Of a stretch of 64,000 nt of DNA, positions 24,709-36,767 are shown piece after piece. This DNA comes from Tamarix chinensis (lineage: Eukaryota > Streptophyta > Magnoliopsida > Caryophyllales > Tamaricaceae). Location of the stretch: contig CM060174.1 of assembly GCA_030549775.1 (NCBI GenBank), positions 24,624,617 to 24,688,616 on the forward strand, read 5' to 3'. Each line of letters opens with the position of its first letter. Position 1 is the first letter of the stretch. Position numbers and translations under genes: made by a program. The notes beneath the pieces were generated by a model that saw only the letters and a list, made by a program, of their open reading frames with translations, was not told where the DNA came from and did not search any database.

Positions 24709-24867
24709 GGTGTGCTTTTTCTAGAACTTCATATAAATTATCTCAAGTTTATAGCTCTTCTTCCATGACATCTACAAACTCTTTCCTTCAATGCGCCTAC
24801 AAACCAACAATAATTCACCATTAAAAATATCCATCATCGCCAAAATACTCAGCAAACTCCCAAATCC

Positions 24868-24898
<31 letters not shown>

Positions 24899-24955
24899 AA
24901 AAATAAAAGAAGCTTACCTCCTTAGAAACACTCATTTAAGCATCATGAGATTGAC
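24709..24955 (-). other. Athila-like spacer between integrase and hairpin repeats
   Basis: Non-coding; holds the fourth hairpin-repeat relic and a (TA)n run at 24,868-24,895. Confidence 0.5.
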
Positions 24956-26160
24956 CCCTTAGAGTTTAATTAGGAAGATGAATCTATAAGGGTAACAACA
25001 CCCAATTTTTCTACTAGAGTGCTAGCAATATAATGCTCGACTCTTTACCTATTAATCTTGAATTTTATAATGGCTCTACTCTAAATATCAATAGCTCAAA
25101 ATGGATAGACCTTAGGAACATAGAACAACCCTAACCACCTAGAAAAAATCTTAACCATAAAAAGCTTAAGATGAGAGTTGAATAAAAGTACCAAATCTCC
25201 TTCTCGAAAATCTCTTCGGATAATATGCTTGTCATGTTATCTCTTAGTTCTCTCCTTATATATTCATTCATTCTAATAGGCATCCAATCTCCACTCATTG
25301 AGTTCACTAAGCTTGAGCTTTCTCCATTCTACACCATCCTTCAAGTCATAATTAATAGCCTTTATCTCCCAAAATGTCTTGTTTTCAACTTTAACCAAAA
25401 AATGACAAGGCTTTCCATATACCAATTGAAAAGGTTCCATTCCAATTGTCATCTTATAAGCAGTCCAATAGCCCCATAAGGCATTTTAACCAATCTTTTT
25501 TACATGTGAACCACTATATTCTCAAGTATCCCCTTTATCTCATGATTAGTAGTTTCTACTTGTCCACTCATCTAGGTATGGTATGGTGTGGCCATCTTAT
25601 GAGTAATACCATGTTTCTTCAAAAGTGTACCAAAAATTTGATTAGTGAAGTGAGAACTGCTATCATTAATAACTGCTCTAGGAATACCAAATATAAGAAA
25701 TATAATATTTCAGAAAATTTAAACTACAACCTTGGCATCTATTGTAGGGGAAGCCACTTCCTTCGCCCTTTTTGAGACATAAGCGACCACAACTAGAATA
25801 TATATGTTGTTATGGAAAGAGTCTTATGAAGTCAATGCTGCAAATATCAAATAATTTAACCTTGAAGATATTATTCAAAGGTATTTCATTTCTTCTTGAT
25901 ATGTTACTCATTGTTTAACATTGATGACAATATATAATAAATTTTCTAACACCCTTAAAGAGGTTGGGCTAATAGAAAACTTCTTTGATGCTTTTTGAAG
26001 TTTTCTTAAAAAAATTTGTGTGACCCCCATACGGTGAAGAATGAAAATGAGATATAACACTTTGTGCTTCCTCTTTAGGCTAACATATTCTGTAAACTTC
26101 ATCTACACATTTCTGTTAGAGATAAAGCTCATACTAATAATATTGTTTAACATATGAAAT
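24956..26160 (-). pseudogene. Athila-type integrase remnant
   Basis: Minus-strand frames reproduce an Athila-like integrase in order. There is a degraded zinc-finger area (near 26,080-25,920), then NISRRNEIPLNNI, then SIDFIRLFP containing the first catalytic Asp. IFGIPRAVINDSSSHF follows with the second Asp, and SGQVETTNHEIKGILE with the Glu. The C-terminal part contains KAINYDLKDG, IRRDFREGDLVLLFNSHLKLF and FKIN. The three catalytic residues can all still be read, yet at least a dozen stops or frame changes separate the pieces, so no functional enzyme is possible. It follows the RNase H remnant directly, as in all gypsy pol genes (protease-RT-RNase H-integrase). Confidence 0.75.
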
Positions 26161-26213
26161 GAACTTTTTTTGATATGACAAGTACTATGGCATTGTTCCA
26201 AATGTTATATAGT

Positions 26214-26700
26214 TTACAAAATATACAAACAATGGGGTAGACAATCTTGTGGTTCCCAAAGGTTGTTTTTTGGAAATGAATCATCAAAGGGAGTGTCATC
26301 CCCTTCACTTCTATCCATGTTTTGCTTTAACCTTGAGAGATGATCAACCACTACATATTTTGTACCCTTCTTATCCCCAATTTTAAGTTCAAACTCTTGG
26401 AGAATTAGGAGCCATCTATTTAGTGGCGGCTTTACACTTTTCCTTGTTAACAAATACTTAAGGGTCACATGATAAGTGAAAATTATAATCTTTGATCCAA
26501 CTAAATAAAATTAAAATTGATCAAGTGCAAACACTACTACCAAGAGTTCATTCTTGGTTATAGCATGGTTTACTTGATCTTCATCAATAGTTCAAATTGC
26601 ATAGTAAATTACATAAATCTTTCCAGCTTTTTTCTACCCAAGGACCACTTCCACTGCATAATCATTTACATTGCTCATCACCTTGAATAAAATACTCCTT
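26214..26700 (-). pseudogene. Athila-type RNase H remnant
   Basis: The open stretch at 26,214-26,468 reads LKYLLTRK, then RWLLILQEFELKIGDKKGT, then VVVDHLSRL, and later DDSFP. This is the end of the RNase H domain plus the family's linker (V-V-A-D-H-L-S-R-L). The final catalytic-type Asp in VVxDHLS is kept. Upstream the domain is broken by stops. Role if intact: degrading the RNA strand during reverse transcription. Confidence 0.7.
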
Positions 26701-27835
26701 TCAGTAGGCTACATCACTAGGGCAGTTGTAAATTCCTATTTTAACCTATTGAAAGAATCCAAAAATGAGTGGTTAAATTTAAAAGGTACATATTTTATTA
26801 GTAATGGAGTTAAATGTTTCACAATTTTTGGAAAATCTTTAATGAATTTTCGATAGAAACTAGTTTGACCCAAGAAACTTTGAACCCATCTAACAGAATT
26901 TAGAGGTCGTATTTTTTCAATAATATCAATATTCACTTTATCTAACTTAATGCCTTTAATAGATAGTAACTGACCAAGAACAATTCCTTCTTGTACCATA
27001 AAATTTAACTTCTCTCAATTGAGAATGAGATTCACCTCCATGCACCTTTCTAATACCCTATAAAGATTGCTCAAACAATGGTCAAAGAAAGAACCATAAA
27101 CTAAAAAAATGCATAAAAACTTCCATAATATCTTCAATAAAATAAAAAAGTATGGAGATCATGCATCATTGAAAGGTGATAGGGGTATTACCTAAGACAA
27201 AATGCCTCCTTTGGTAAGCAAAGCTGCCATATGGACATGTAAATATTGTTTTCTCTTGGTTAGTTGGGTGAATGGGGATTCAAACCAAATCTTGTATACC
27301 CCTATAGAATTTGGTGAGCTAACCTCTATAGAATTTTGTCGATAAACAGTAGGGAAAAATGTTCCTTCTAGATGGTTTTATTTAATTTTCCATAATCTAT
27401 GAACATTTGCGAACTAGTGATTGTCCTTGTTCGAATAAATTCAATTTTCTCTTTTTCAATGAAATTCATTCCACCCTTTTTAGGTACCATTTACATCGGG
27501 CTCACCCAATCACTATCTGATATAGGGTAGATGACTCTTGCATGAAGTGGTTTAAGTACCTATTTTCTTACCAATTATTTCATGTTAGGGTTTAATCTCC
27601 TTTGATGTTGAACATAGGGCTTGTACCTTACTTCTACAAGAATATGATGCATACATGTGGAAGGATTTATGCCTTTAATATCATCTATAATATTACTAAT
27701 GGCCCCTTTATGCAACCTAAGAATTCTAAGAAGGTTTTCAATTTCCACCATACTTAGTCTATCATTCCCAATGAATGGGTATTTAAAGTGATAGTCATGA
27801 AATTCATACCTTAACAAAGAAGGGAGAAGTTCCAA
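26701..27835 (-). pseudogene. Athila-type reverse transcriptase remnant
   Basis: The upstream block (27,575-27,835) reads LLRYEFHDYHFKYP, then LLRILRLHKGAIS, then INPSTCMHHILVE and QRRLNP. This is the N-terminal RT entry typical of Athila-like elements. The downstream block (26,736-26,999) reads MVQEGIVLGQLLS, then VQSFLGQTSFYRKFIKDF and LTPLLIK, the RT-RNase H connection. The catalytic YxDD equivalent, F-M-D-D in this group, reads F-M-H-F near 27,110 and is followed by a frameshift, so the active site is destroyed. Several stops lie between. Confidence 0.75.
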
Positions 27836-28202
27836 TTATGCCTAAGCTATTACCTCCTTTTTTAGGGTAGGGTTGCTTGATTCTACTTCAAAAATGTTTT
27901 TCTTTTCCTTCGTTTAAGTAAAAATATAACTTGTATCCAACATTTTAGCAATATCAGCAATTTTGAGATTTTCGTTACTAGGAATCCTATTTCTCATTAA
28001 AGGCTCTTTAAGAGGGTCACTTGAGAAGAATTTAGAAAGGTATTCCTTCACCACCCTATCAATTGAATCGACTCTATAACAAGCATCAACTTGGAATTTG
28101 AGAATCTTCCTTAATTTTTAAGATAACAAAATCTACCAGTATGAAAAACTTACCAACTTGGATAGATAAGTTCTCAAATATAACTACCAGATGTTTCACC
28201 AA

Positions 28203-28445
28203 TCAATAAGCCAAATGTAGGGATATGGTGATCGGATTTAAATCTCCCATTTGTAGCTTATTACACACTTGCAATGGAATTAGACTCACACTTGCACCAA
28301 AATCATATAAGACATGATTGATAGAAATATTGCTAATAATGTAGGGAATAGAAAATGAACTGATATCCTTTAACTTAGAAGACAACTTATTCTTAATAAT
28401 AGCACTACACTCCTCTAAAAGGGAAACCATTTCATACTCTTCCAA
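28203..28445 (-). pseudogene. Athila-type aspartic protease remnant
   Basis: Reads LSSKLKDISSFSIPYIISN followed by LYDFGASVSLIPLQV. The retropepsin signature D-x-G-A-S is present (DFGAS), so this short domain still has its catalytic Asp. It lies between gag and RT as expected. The frame is closed by stops on both sides. Confidence 0.72.
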
Positions 28446-28974
28446 CTTTCTCTTATTTGAAAAAATCTCTTTTAAAACTTTGCATATGAGGGAATTTGAG
28501 AAATTGCTTCAATAAAGGAATGATTATATCTATTTTTTAAAAATATTTTTAAAACATTCCCAAATTGTTTTTCAAGTTTAGCCTTATCTAACATTTAAGA
28601 GAAGGTTAGGGGAGGCTTATAAGGTGCAAGTGAAACATATTTATCTACCTTTTCCTATTGCTTACTAGTTTTCTCCTCATCAATTATAGGGTCCTCAATA
28701 CCATTAAATAAACTCTCTTTACTACATGCCATCTTAGTTTCTTCTATCTCCTTCCTACTCCTTAATGTGATGGCATTAAATTGATTTTAAGGGCTTGTTT
28801 TGAGTTTCCCTAAAAACATACCACAAGGTTTAGAAGATGGGCAAGCTTGTTAGGCTACCCATATGATTTGGTTTTTTAGCATCTTGTTATGTGTAGCTAA
28901 TAAATATACCTTAAAAGATACATGTTTAATAAAATCAATCATGGCGTGGTTCTGGTGTCTAAACTTATTAGTTT

Positions 28975-30060
28975 TCTTCTTAAATTCTTAATTTTTTTTC
29001 ATCAAAAAATTCTTCATCAATTTTTCCAAATTAGAATTTTGGGTAGAAGGATAAGGATGCCTTTGACTCTGAAAGCCTGAAGGAACATAATTTGACAAAG
29101 GCATAGGATTTTAGGGAGATTTATATAAGATAAATTTGGATGATTCCTCCACACGGGGTTAGAAGTGTTAAAAAGTAATATCCCCCTTTTGATTAAAATT
29201 TTTTACAAATTTAGCATGCTCATTGATGCTCAATTAAGGGAAAACAGATGTTCCAACTTGACACTCTAATGCATTATGACCTATGATGCCACATATTTCA
29301 CATTATTCTTGATTAGTTTGAGATTCTAAGGCATTAACACTTAATTTGTCAACATTTTGAAACAGAAAATCTACATTAGATGCAAGATGATTTGGTAAAT
29401 CAACATCATACCTCCCACTCTTTTTAGGTAAAAAGTGCTCCCCCAACCATTGGAAGTGATTTTGGGCCATATCTTCAATAAGTTTTCTTATCTCTTGCAC
29501 ACTCTTGTTCATTAGTGCCCCACTAGCTACAAAATCAATAGTCATCTTAGTGTTGTAGAGAAGACCATCGTAGAAAGTGTGGATGATCAACCAGTATTCT
29601 AATCTATAGTGTGGACACATCCTCAAGAGGTTTATGTACCTCTCTCTAGCATCATCTAATGATTCCTCTTATTTCTATATGAAGGTTGTTATCTAATTCA
29701 TTAGTTGAGTTATCTTGCTTAGAGGAAGATACTTAGCAAGGAATGCTTGTAAGAGTTGTTCCCATGTAATGATGGAGGTTAAAGGAAGTGATTACAACTA
29801 AGCCTTTGTCTTGTCTAGTAATGAGAAAGGGAAAACCTTATGTAATAGCATCATCTGATACTCCATTCATCTTCAAAATATTGTAGTGCTCTAGGAAGGT
29901 TGAAATGTGTACATTAGGATCATTAGTTAGAGTACCACCAAATTGATTCTACTAGAATATGGAAAGAAGAGAAGGCTTGTGCTTGAAGTTTTTGGTAGCT
30001 ATATTAGTCCTAGTGATGCTTGATTGCATGCTCTGAGATGTTGATGAAGCATATTTCTTC
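28975..30060 (-). pseudogene. Athila-type gag remnant with CCHC knuckle
   Basis: Frames on the minus strand give NQFGGTLTNDPNVHISTFLE, then MNGVSDDAIT, then an open stretch (29,303-29,626) with MRMCPHYRLEYWLIIHTFYD, GALMNKSVQEIRKLIEDMA and NHFQW. This is the capsid pattern of Athila gag. Just after a stop comes CEICGIIGHNALEC (29,261-29,302), a perfect CX2CX4HX4C zinc knuckle. The tail contains VPSGFQSQRHPYPSTQNSN, NLEKLMKNF and similar glutamine/asparagine-rich sequence known from the group. Stops interrupt each part. Confidence 0.75.
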
Positions 30061-30322
30061 AAAGATCAATCTTTGTGGCCTAGATTTTCTTGTTTTGCCA
30101 TGGAAGTATTTCTAATCAAACTTTCTTTTATTTCTTGTACCTAGTTCCTAACACCCCAAAAGTTCCTTTCAATATCTAGATTATACTCAACCTGTTCTCC
30201 AAGTCATTGAGATAAAGGCATACAATGGTACCTGTACAAGAAAATAAAGAAAATAGAATAAAATAAAAATCTAGTTTAGTCTAGTCAAACAATGAAAAGA
30301 GTCAATATTAATAATGCCGAAG

Positions 30323-30340
30323 TCATCGACAACGGTGCCA
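30323..30340 (-). other. Athila primer binding site (tRNA-Asp-like)
   Basis: The complement reads TGGCACCGTTGTCGATGA, close to the Athila-group site TGGCGCCGTTG..., and lies 6 bases from the LTR end. Confidence 0.75.
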
Positions 30341-30346
30341 AAAACT

Positions 30347-31494
30347 TGATGAACCAAATCCACAAATGCAATATTTCGTTATAGGATATCAATGTCATAT
30401 CCATAGGGACTTGTTATTAAATACTGAATTTTCACTAATTAAGACTATCTAGACCATGCGGGTCAAAGAGCAAGTGATAATTGAATAAACAATCAAGAAT
30501 AATAAATAATACTCAAAGGAATGCAATAAAATAAAAAATTCTAGGATTAAATTTTGGTCATAATTAAAAGGTGGAAAAATAAATTAATCATTCAATAAAT
30601 GGATTAATTTGGTAACCTATTTTCATGGTATTAAGCTGAATTAAATTCATTAGGTTCAAGTTAACTCGATTGATTTCCCAACAAACTCTAGTCTACTTTT
30701 GTAATTTGAGATTTCTTGTTCAACTACTATTTTGTTGTATCAATCTTCATCTTTTGGTTCTTTAATTGATTTCTTGCATCTAATTAAATTGGGGATGAAT
30801 CAGTTTAATAGAAATTAAAGGTCTAGCAATTGAATAATGAAATTTAATCAATTCAGATATACAATTAATTCAATTCATCTACTCATTACCAACCTAGGCT
30901 TAATTCAATCCTAGATGTAAACATTAATCACATATAGTTGAATCAATAAACATGATAGAGAAAGTATACATGAATGAAATAAGTAGGGTAATATATTAGA
31001 GGATATAACGATTGTGTTGAAGATATGAAGAGTTAATCGTTGAATCTAATTATTTACGAAGCTTCAAAATTTAAATCTAACGGTGAATATGTGTTTTTCT
31101 TTCAAGATATAAAACTATGAGAATAATGATAATAATATAGAGAAAAACCTTATTCCAATGATGAACCACACCCCACTAGAAAATAACAGGCTAGTGTATT
31201 TCTTTTTTATATGAAAAAGAATGGGTGTGATTTTTATTATTATGGGGCTCTGCAAACTTCTTTTCATCTTCTTCTCATGGTTTTACCCACTTTGCTTTGA
31301 GGCTTGTTCGCACACCACTTTAATCCATTTTGTATCTTTTTCCTCCAATATGATATACCTATATGGAAAATTAAAAGAAAACTATTATCCCAACACAAAG
31401 GTGCCAATTATAATATAAAAACATATAGATCCATGCAAACTAATATAAGCATGAGCTAAACAAACCAATTAATAACATCATTTATTATTGACCA
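30347..31494 (-). mobile_element. Athila-like 5' LTR
   Basis: In minus sense it would begin TGGTCAATAATAAATG (31,494) and end GGTTCATCA (30,347), followed by AGTTTT and the primer site. The zone holding TATCAATGTCATATCC is typical of this LTR class. No matching 3' LTR is visible, so the outer border (31,494) is inferred from the TG...CA rule and similarity to the LTR at 57,730-59,292. An ORF at 31,221-31,418 is a by-product. Confidence 0.55.
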
Positions 31495-31504
31495 TCCTTT
31501 TTAT

Positions 31505-32095
31505 CTGTGCTACTTGGACTAGAGATGATTGAGAAGATTACTCAAAAAGTTTGGTTGATCCGAGATAGGATGAGAGCAGCTCAGAGTTGCTAGAAGAGCT
31601 ACGTATATTAGAGGCATCGTAGTGACGGATTTGAGACAAAGGATAGAGTTTTGTTCAAGGTTTTACTAATTAAAGGGGTGTAGAAATTTGGTAAGAAGGG
31701 TAAGTTGAGCCTTAAATATATTGATCCTTATGAAATTCTTGATAGGATTACCGAGGTTGAATATCGCTTAGCACTTCAAGCAGAGTTGGCCCAAGTTCAT
31801 AACATCTTCCACATCTCTGAGCTAAAGAAGTATGTCGTAGATATGTCCCATGTTATTAGACCCAATGAGATCGAGCTTGACAAATTTTTATCCAATGATA
31901 AGGTACCTTTGCAGATTCTCAACACTTAGGTTTGATAGATCCAGATGAGCTTAGTTCCATTCATGATGATTCTTTGGAACCATCAAAGGCTAGAGGAGGT
32001 AAGCTGGGAGACTGAAGGATATGTGCAAGTCAAATCACAAGCTTTTTAGCATAGGTTTGTTAGGCTACGAGGTCCTCTTTTTCTTTAAGGAAGTA
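31505..32095 (+). pseudogene. Chromovirus integrase C-terminus and chromodomain remnant
   Basis: Plus-strand frames read LGLEMIEKITQKVWLIRDRM, then RVLFKVLLIKGV, then GKLSLKYIDPYEILDRITEV and YRLALQAELAQVHNIFHISE. LKKYVVDMSHVIRPNEIELD follows, ending in a chromodomain-like tail (VPLQILNT ... LVPFMMILWNHQRLEEVSWE). This is the 3' end of pol in Tekay/Del-type Ty3/gypsy chromoviruses, whose chromodomain guides integration to heterochromatin. The open part is 31,705-31,929. Everything upstream of about residue 'GLEMIE' is missing, the Athila-like LTR abutting at 31,494. A purine tract and 3' LTR follow on the same strand. Confidence 0.75.
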
Positions 32096-32204
32096 GTACC
32101 CACTAGTGTAGTGTCAACTCCGATAGAGTTAACCACCAAAATTACCTTCCCTTACATCATCTTTTTCTTCTATCCCAACCTTAACTTTTGAATTTGGGGA
32201 TGAA

Positions 32205-32229
32205 GTATCTTTTAAGAGGGTAGTCAGTT
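32205..32229 (+). other. Polypurine tract before chromovirus 3' LTR
   Basis: CTTTTAAGAGGGTAG after GGGGATGAAGTAT, the same arrangement (GGGGACGAAGT...TTTTAAGGGGGTAG) found before the other chromovirus LTRs in this window. Confidence 0.65.
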
Positions 32230-34166
32230 AACATCCAAAATTTTAGCTAAATCTAATCCCATGTAATTAATATCTAACCCTAATTACAATCTTAAGAAAG
32301 TAATATTTCTACCTCACCCTACCTCCTTAATCCTAATCCTTATCTTCACCCTAAACTCTACTACCAATTATTAATTAAATTATCCTAATACGTTAACATA
32401 CATTATTTTAACCTAAATCTACTTCTAAACCCACACTTATTTTGTTTCCTACCCCCTTTTGTCCTTTTCCTTTTTCCCCTCTCCTTTTTTTTTTCTTTTT
32501 CCCTAGTTGACCAAATTCCTTTTCTTTTCTCCCCTTCTTTCTTTGTGAAACATTGTCCCTAGATAATGCCTCTGATATTTGCCATGCCACCATAACCTAA
32601 ATCCTACTATCATTATCTCCCACCTCCACCTCCACCTCCTATACATGGGGGTTTGTCTTGATAATGATTCTCGATTGTCTAGTTTTCCTCCCTCTATGTG
32701 CATGTATATATATAACACATTTAATGCCTCAACCAAACTCCTTTCCCCTTCTTTTTTTTCCTATTGAAACATACATTACCAAGCTTAGCCTTCTTTCCTC
32801 CCTCTCCCACCCTCTCGCTATCACCAAACACACCTTAAAAACCACCAATGGCCACCCTTGTTGCACCTCCATCCCTTCTGCTAACAACTCCTACCGAACA
32901 CCACCCCCAACCACTAGATTTGGTTTTTAGATATGCTGATAATAGTGATATTTGAAGAAGATGCACTAAATTTGGTGGTTAAACTAGCTACATGGTAGAA
33001 GTTATGCCTAAAATGTTAGGCATTCTTAGGAAGTTTTATGGACCTAATCCTTTAAAGCAGCCTTGATACCTACGTGGTTGTGTTTTACTTGCTTCAATTC
33101 TAAGATGTACATATCAAACCAATAATGAATAAGACATTAATCATTCAAAGTAAAATATCTTATGAGCCAAGACCACTTGTGCTTGTCTATTCCAGCAGAT
33201 AAGAATAGTGGCCGAAATTATTTTACATTGGGGTTATATGTTATTGATATCTTCTACCAGTTGAAAATGGTAGTGTCTCTGAACTTAATTTAAAATATAT
33301 TATGAAAAAGATCATAATTATTGATAAGATATTAATCACTTAAAGTGAAATACTATGTGAATTAGGATTAGTCTATCTGTCTAATTCATTAGACAATAAT
33401 AGTGGTTGGGTACGTTTTTCCCTAGGTTTGTGTATTATTGATACTTGTTCCACAGGTAGAGAATAGTGGTCATGATCATTTTTCTCTAGGGTTGTATATT
33501 ATAGGTACCGTTCCACAAATTGAGAATAATGAGTCTCTAAATTCAATGTAAATAAAAAATGGATCATGTTACTTTTAATAAGAGATATGAAATTATTATT
33601 TATCTTCTATCGTTTTATGTATCACAGATGTATGCTTATTCTTTCATGTGAACTTATATAATTCCTTGTATCAGTTACTCAACTATATTATTATCTTACT
33701 TAATATATAATATACTAACCATCCTTTTCATTGATGCTACTTATTCCCAAAAGCAAACGATCTAGATGTTTGTGTGCAGCTCGATGATGATCCAATGGAT
33801 GACTTTGCTTCATACGGTACTTTGTATGGGGAGGAGTGACTTTTGTATTTAGGTTTTTAGATGTAGAATCATATTATCTGAATGATAGTTTTTCCTTGAT
33901 ACATTTTTGTATTCTTAAATCTACGGTATATCTTTTTGTACTTTGCATATTATACTCGGAGTTAATCTCCGTCTATATTTATGTTATTAAGTTTATCTTA
34001 TTTTCTAATTATCATGCTTATATTTTAATTACTTTGTCTTGTGATTGATGTAAGAATAGTATGGTAAGTTAGACTTGCTTTAATTAGGACGGTAATAATG
34101 AACTATTTTGATATTATAATTCCCCTAATAATAAAATTTTTAAATAATGAATTTCAAAGTATTACA
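32230..34166 (+). mobile_element. Chromovirus 3' LTR (degraded)
   Basis: Starts about 32,230 after the purine tract (expected TG start mutated: TTAACATCC) and ends CAAAGTATTACA at 34,166. It has the family layout: a pyrimidine-rich tract at 32,440-32,930, then conserved blocks AAGACATTAATCATTCAAAG (33,130) and AAGATATTAATCACTTAAAG (33,327), with AGAATAGTGG-type units at 33,200-33,540. ORFs at 32,408-32,930 are tract artefacts. Confidence 0.6.
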
Positions 34167-34171
34167 CTAAC

Positions 34172-34369
34172 ATCAACTCAAATGACGATGCATTGGTTCA
34201 TGTATGAAAATAAACATAAAATTTTCCTAACATAAAAGTTGAAAGTTGTACATCAATCAATATAAAAATAAACATCAATTCAAATACTGAGACATAAAAT
34301 TGATTCATGTATTTGCTTTCAACACTGCCTGGTAAAACATATATGCTACTGCCATGTGATCAACCGATT
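34172..34369. other. Unassigned stretch
   Basis: AT-rich, no feature recognised. Confidence 0.3.
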
Positions 34370-34850
34370 GAATCTTATAAGGTAGACTCCTTGCCACATT
34401 TTAGTATTTTGTGCCTCCTTACTTGCGCACAGACGTCTGCCAGGCTTCGTCCGCATCTATGTAATTTTCCCTAACGAGGATAATAATTGAAACAAGAGAG
34501 TAACATGTTTAGCATCAGATCGGATTTACGACAATGGACTGCCATGTGGGAATCTTCAGACACTGCATTTAGAAATAGAATTCCTGTCTCCCCCCATAGA
34601 CGCGTAGAGGACTGACACTGATTTGTCTTACGCGAATTGATGAAGAAAGCATTGTGCTATCAGATGTTTACAAAACGGTGCTCCTCTCCACAGTACAGTT
34701 ACCTCAGTGCCCTTCCTTTGATCCATTCATACTGTTTGGATAATTGGTTTGCACTTTGCAGGGACGGAATATCAATCAGGACAGGATGTGTCACAATACT
34801 TTACGTCGCTAAGTCTGGGCTTGGCCATACCCCTTAAGTATTTTTTAATA
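34370..34850. other. Low-repeat, higher-GC island of unknown origin
   Basis: This stretch has a more even base composition than everything around it, contains CG-bearing words such as GACGCGTAG and TTACGCGAATTG, and shows no LTR or array features. A 66-codon open frame (34,637-34,837) lies in it, with a splice-acceptor-like TTTGCACTTTGCAG before GGACGG. I do not recognise a protein on either strand. It could be a fragment of a gene, captured sequence, or an unfamiliar transposon. Confidence 0.35.
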
Positions 34851-34857
34851 TAATTAT

Positions 34858-35130
34858 TATAGGTGTCAATTGAGTCGGCCTATCTCCGATTATAGCATAT
34901 GGGATTATTTATAGATCAGTAGTAAATAGGATCGAATTAATTTATTTTCGTATTATTTTGGATCGTCTTATTATTCGGATTATATCGGACTCAAGTTTGA
35001 GTCGTTGTAGATTCAGGTTATATTAAGTTATTTACCGAGTTAGATAAGATTTAGACTGAAATATTTCATATTTGAGTTGGGTTGGGTTTAAATTATTTCG
35101 AGTTAGCTTGTCGCGTCAGGTCGTATCTAG
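34858..35130. mobile_element. Possible non-autonomous hAT-like element
   Basis: Begins TAGGTGTCAATTGAGTCGG, resembling the TAGGGGTGTCAA start common to plant hAT-type repeats, and continues with GGGTTGGGTT-like words. A second such start, TAGAGATATCAACGGGGCA, lies at about 35,130. No terminal inverted repeat or 8-bp duplication was found. Confidence 0.3.
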
Positions 35131-35236
35131 AGATATCAACGGGGCATATTTTACCCAAAATCTGATGGAATTTATCCATCGGATACTTAAATATATAAGG
35201 ATAAATGGATATTGTATGTTTTTATTTTATTATTAC

Positions 35237-35332
35237 AATTCATTTTTAATTATAACATTATTGTGTGATTATGATTTTATTTCAATTCATTTTTAACTAT
35301 AATTTTATTGTGTGATTATGATTTTATTTTTG
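35237..35332. repeat. Two-unit 47-bp tandem repeat
   Basis: AATTCATTTTTAAxTATAA followed by TTATTGTGTGATTATGATTT is repeated twice with few differences. Confidence 0.7.
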
Positions 35333-36767
35333 ACTTATATTTTATTAATAAAAAATATTTTAAATAATAAATTTTCTTTAAAGTAATAAAATCATTTTAA
35401 TTATTTTTTATTCATAGCAAATATTTTCGTCTCTGAATTACTCTGTTTTTATGAGGTTGCTAAAACCTTAAGAGAATTTAAATTAAATGGTTTTCATAAC
35501 TTAATTATAACTTTCTTTCCTAAATTAGTTTTCTTCCGCATTTATTTGGTTTATGGATGACTTTTTCCGTAAGCCTTTTATCTTAATTGTAGTTTCTTAG
35601 AATTTGGTTTAAATATTTTTCATAGTTTTATGTACAATTTTAGGGATCGTATTATTTGTTTTCGTCAATAATACGAGTTCTTTTGATCTTTGGTATTTTA
35701 TTCTAAAAGCTTTTCTGAAATTCTTTAAATTTTTTATATGTATTTTATATCTTTAGGCCCTTATTGAATGATTTTTGTTAAATGAGTCTCAAATTAAATC
35801 ACCATTTTATATTATTTAAATATTTTAAATCAACTATTGTGTATAATTAAAAAAAAACCACCAATAGCCCTTTCTGCCTTCTCTTTCTTCCTTTCTTCCT
35901 TTCTCTTTTCACTTTTTGCACGTAGCCCTTGGCCCCCTGTCCCTTGCTGTTGCCACATTCTCCTCCCTTTGACCACATTACCATCGCCAAACAAGCAAAG
36001 GGACACCATATCATGACCATCTTGAACAATAATAGTTGAACAAGGCAGGGGTGATGAGTGCGAGCAAGGGAGCCTCAGCTTAACCCCACTCTAATGCCTC
36101 CTTGCTTCATCCACCATTGGAGGATAAGGTCGGATCCATCGCCACACCATAGTGCCACCAACAACAAACCAACATCCCTAAAGCTCTAATATCTAGGGTG
36201 TGTGGTATCAATGGCTAGTAGCTACAATGAGTAATAGTAGTAGGTTTCACCATGAGCTAGAGTCACCTCTAGCATTCCTTGACCACTAGTGAGTGGTCCT
36301 CACCCACCATTGGAGTTCCATAGGTCCTCCCCACTTGTATTCACAAAATTTGTTTGGTATAATTTAATAGAAACCTTATATGTGATTTTAACCGAGGTTG
36401 GATATATTAGGCTTGATTAAGTTTAATTAATTTTTGATTATGTATATACGAGTTGTTTGATTGGTTTGGAGTGGTTAATTATATTTTATAATTTTTTATT
36501 AGGATAATTTTGACCTTAACCCAAATATGTTGGGATTGGTTAGATCTATTTGATTAAGCTAGTATTGATACATTTTATATAATACGATTTGAAATGTATC
36601 TATTTTCATGTTGGTAGCTTCATTTTGATAAAAATATTGAAATTGATTGAATTGAGATATCGCGACTCAAACCCTAATAAGGAAGTCATGTCTTTGAATT
36701 GGATTTGATCTTTAAGTTATTTATGTTAATTAGCTTTACAAAATGCTTTAGACTATGACTAATTGTA
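35333..36767. other. Unassigned; possibly old LTR sequence
   Basis: AT-rich to 35,850, then a short pyrimidine-rich stretch (35,865-35,940) and mixed sequence to 36,360. This recalls the plus-sense LTR layout, but no termini were found. No coding sequence supported; the ORF at 35,847-36,029 is a composition artefact. Confidence 0.3.

Noticed and set aside
24868..24895. (TA)n run as a regulatory feature
   Set aside because: Ordinary microsatellite in a decayed spacer.
34637..34837. Small protein gene of 66 codons
   Set aside because: No homology recognised and no evidence for start context or exon partners; reported only as part of an unexplained island.
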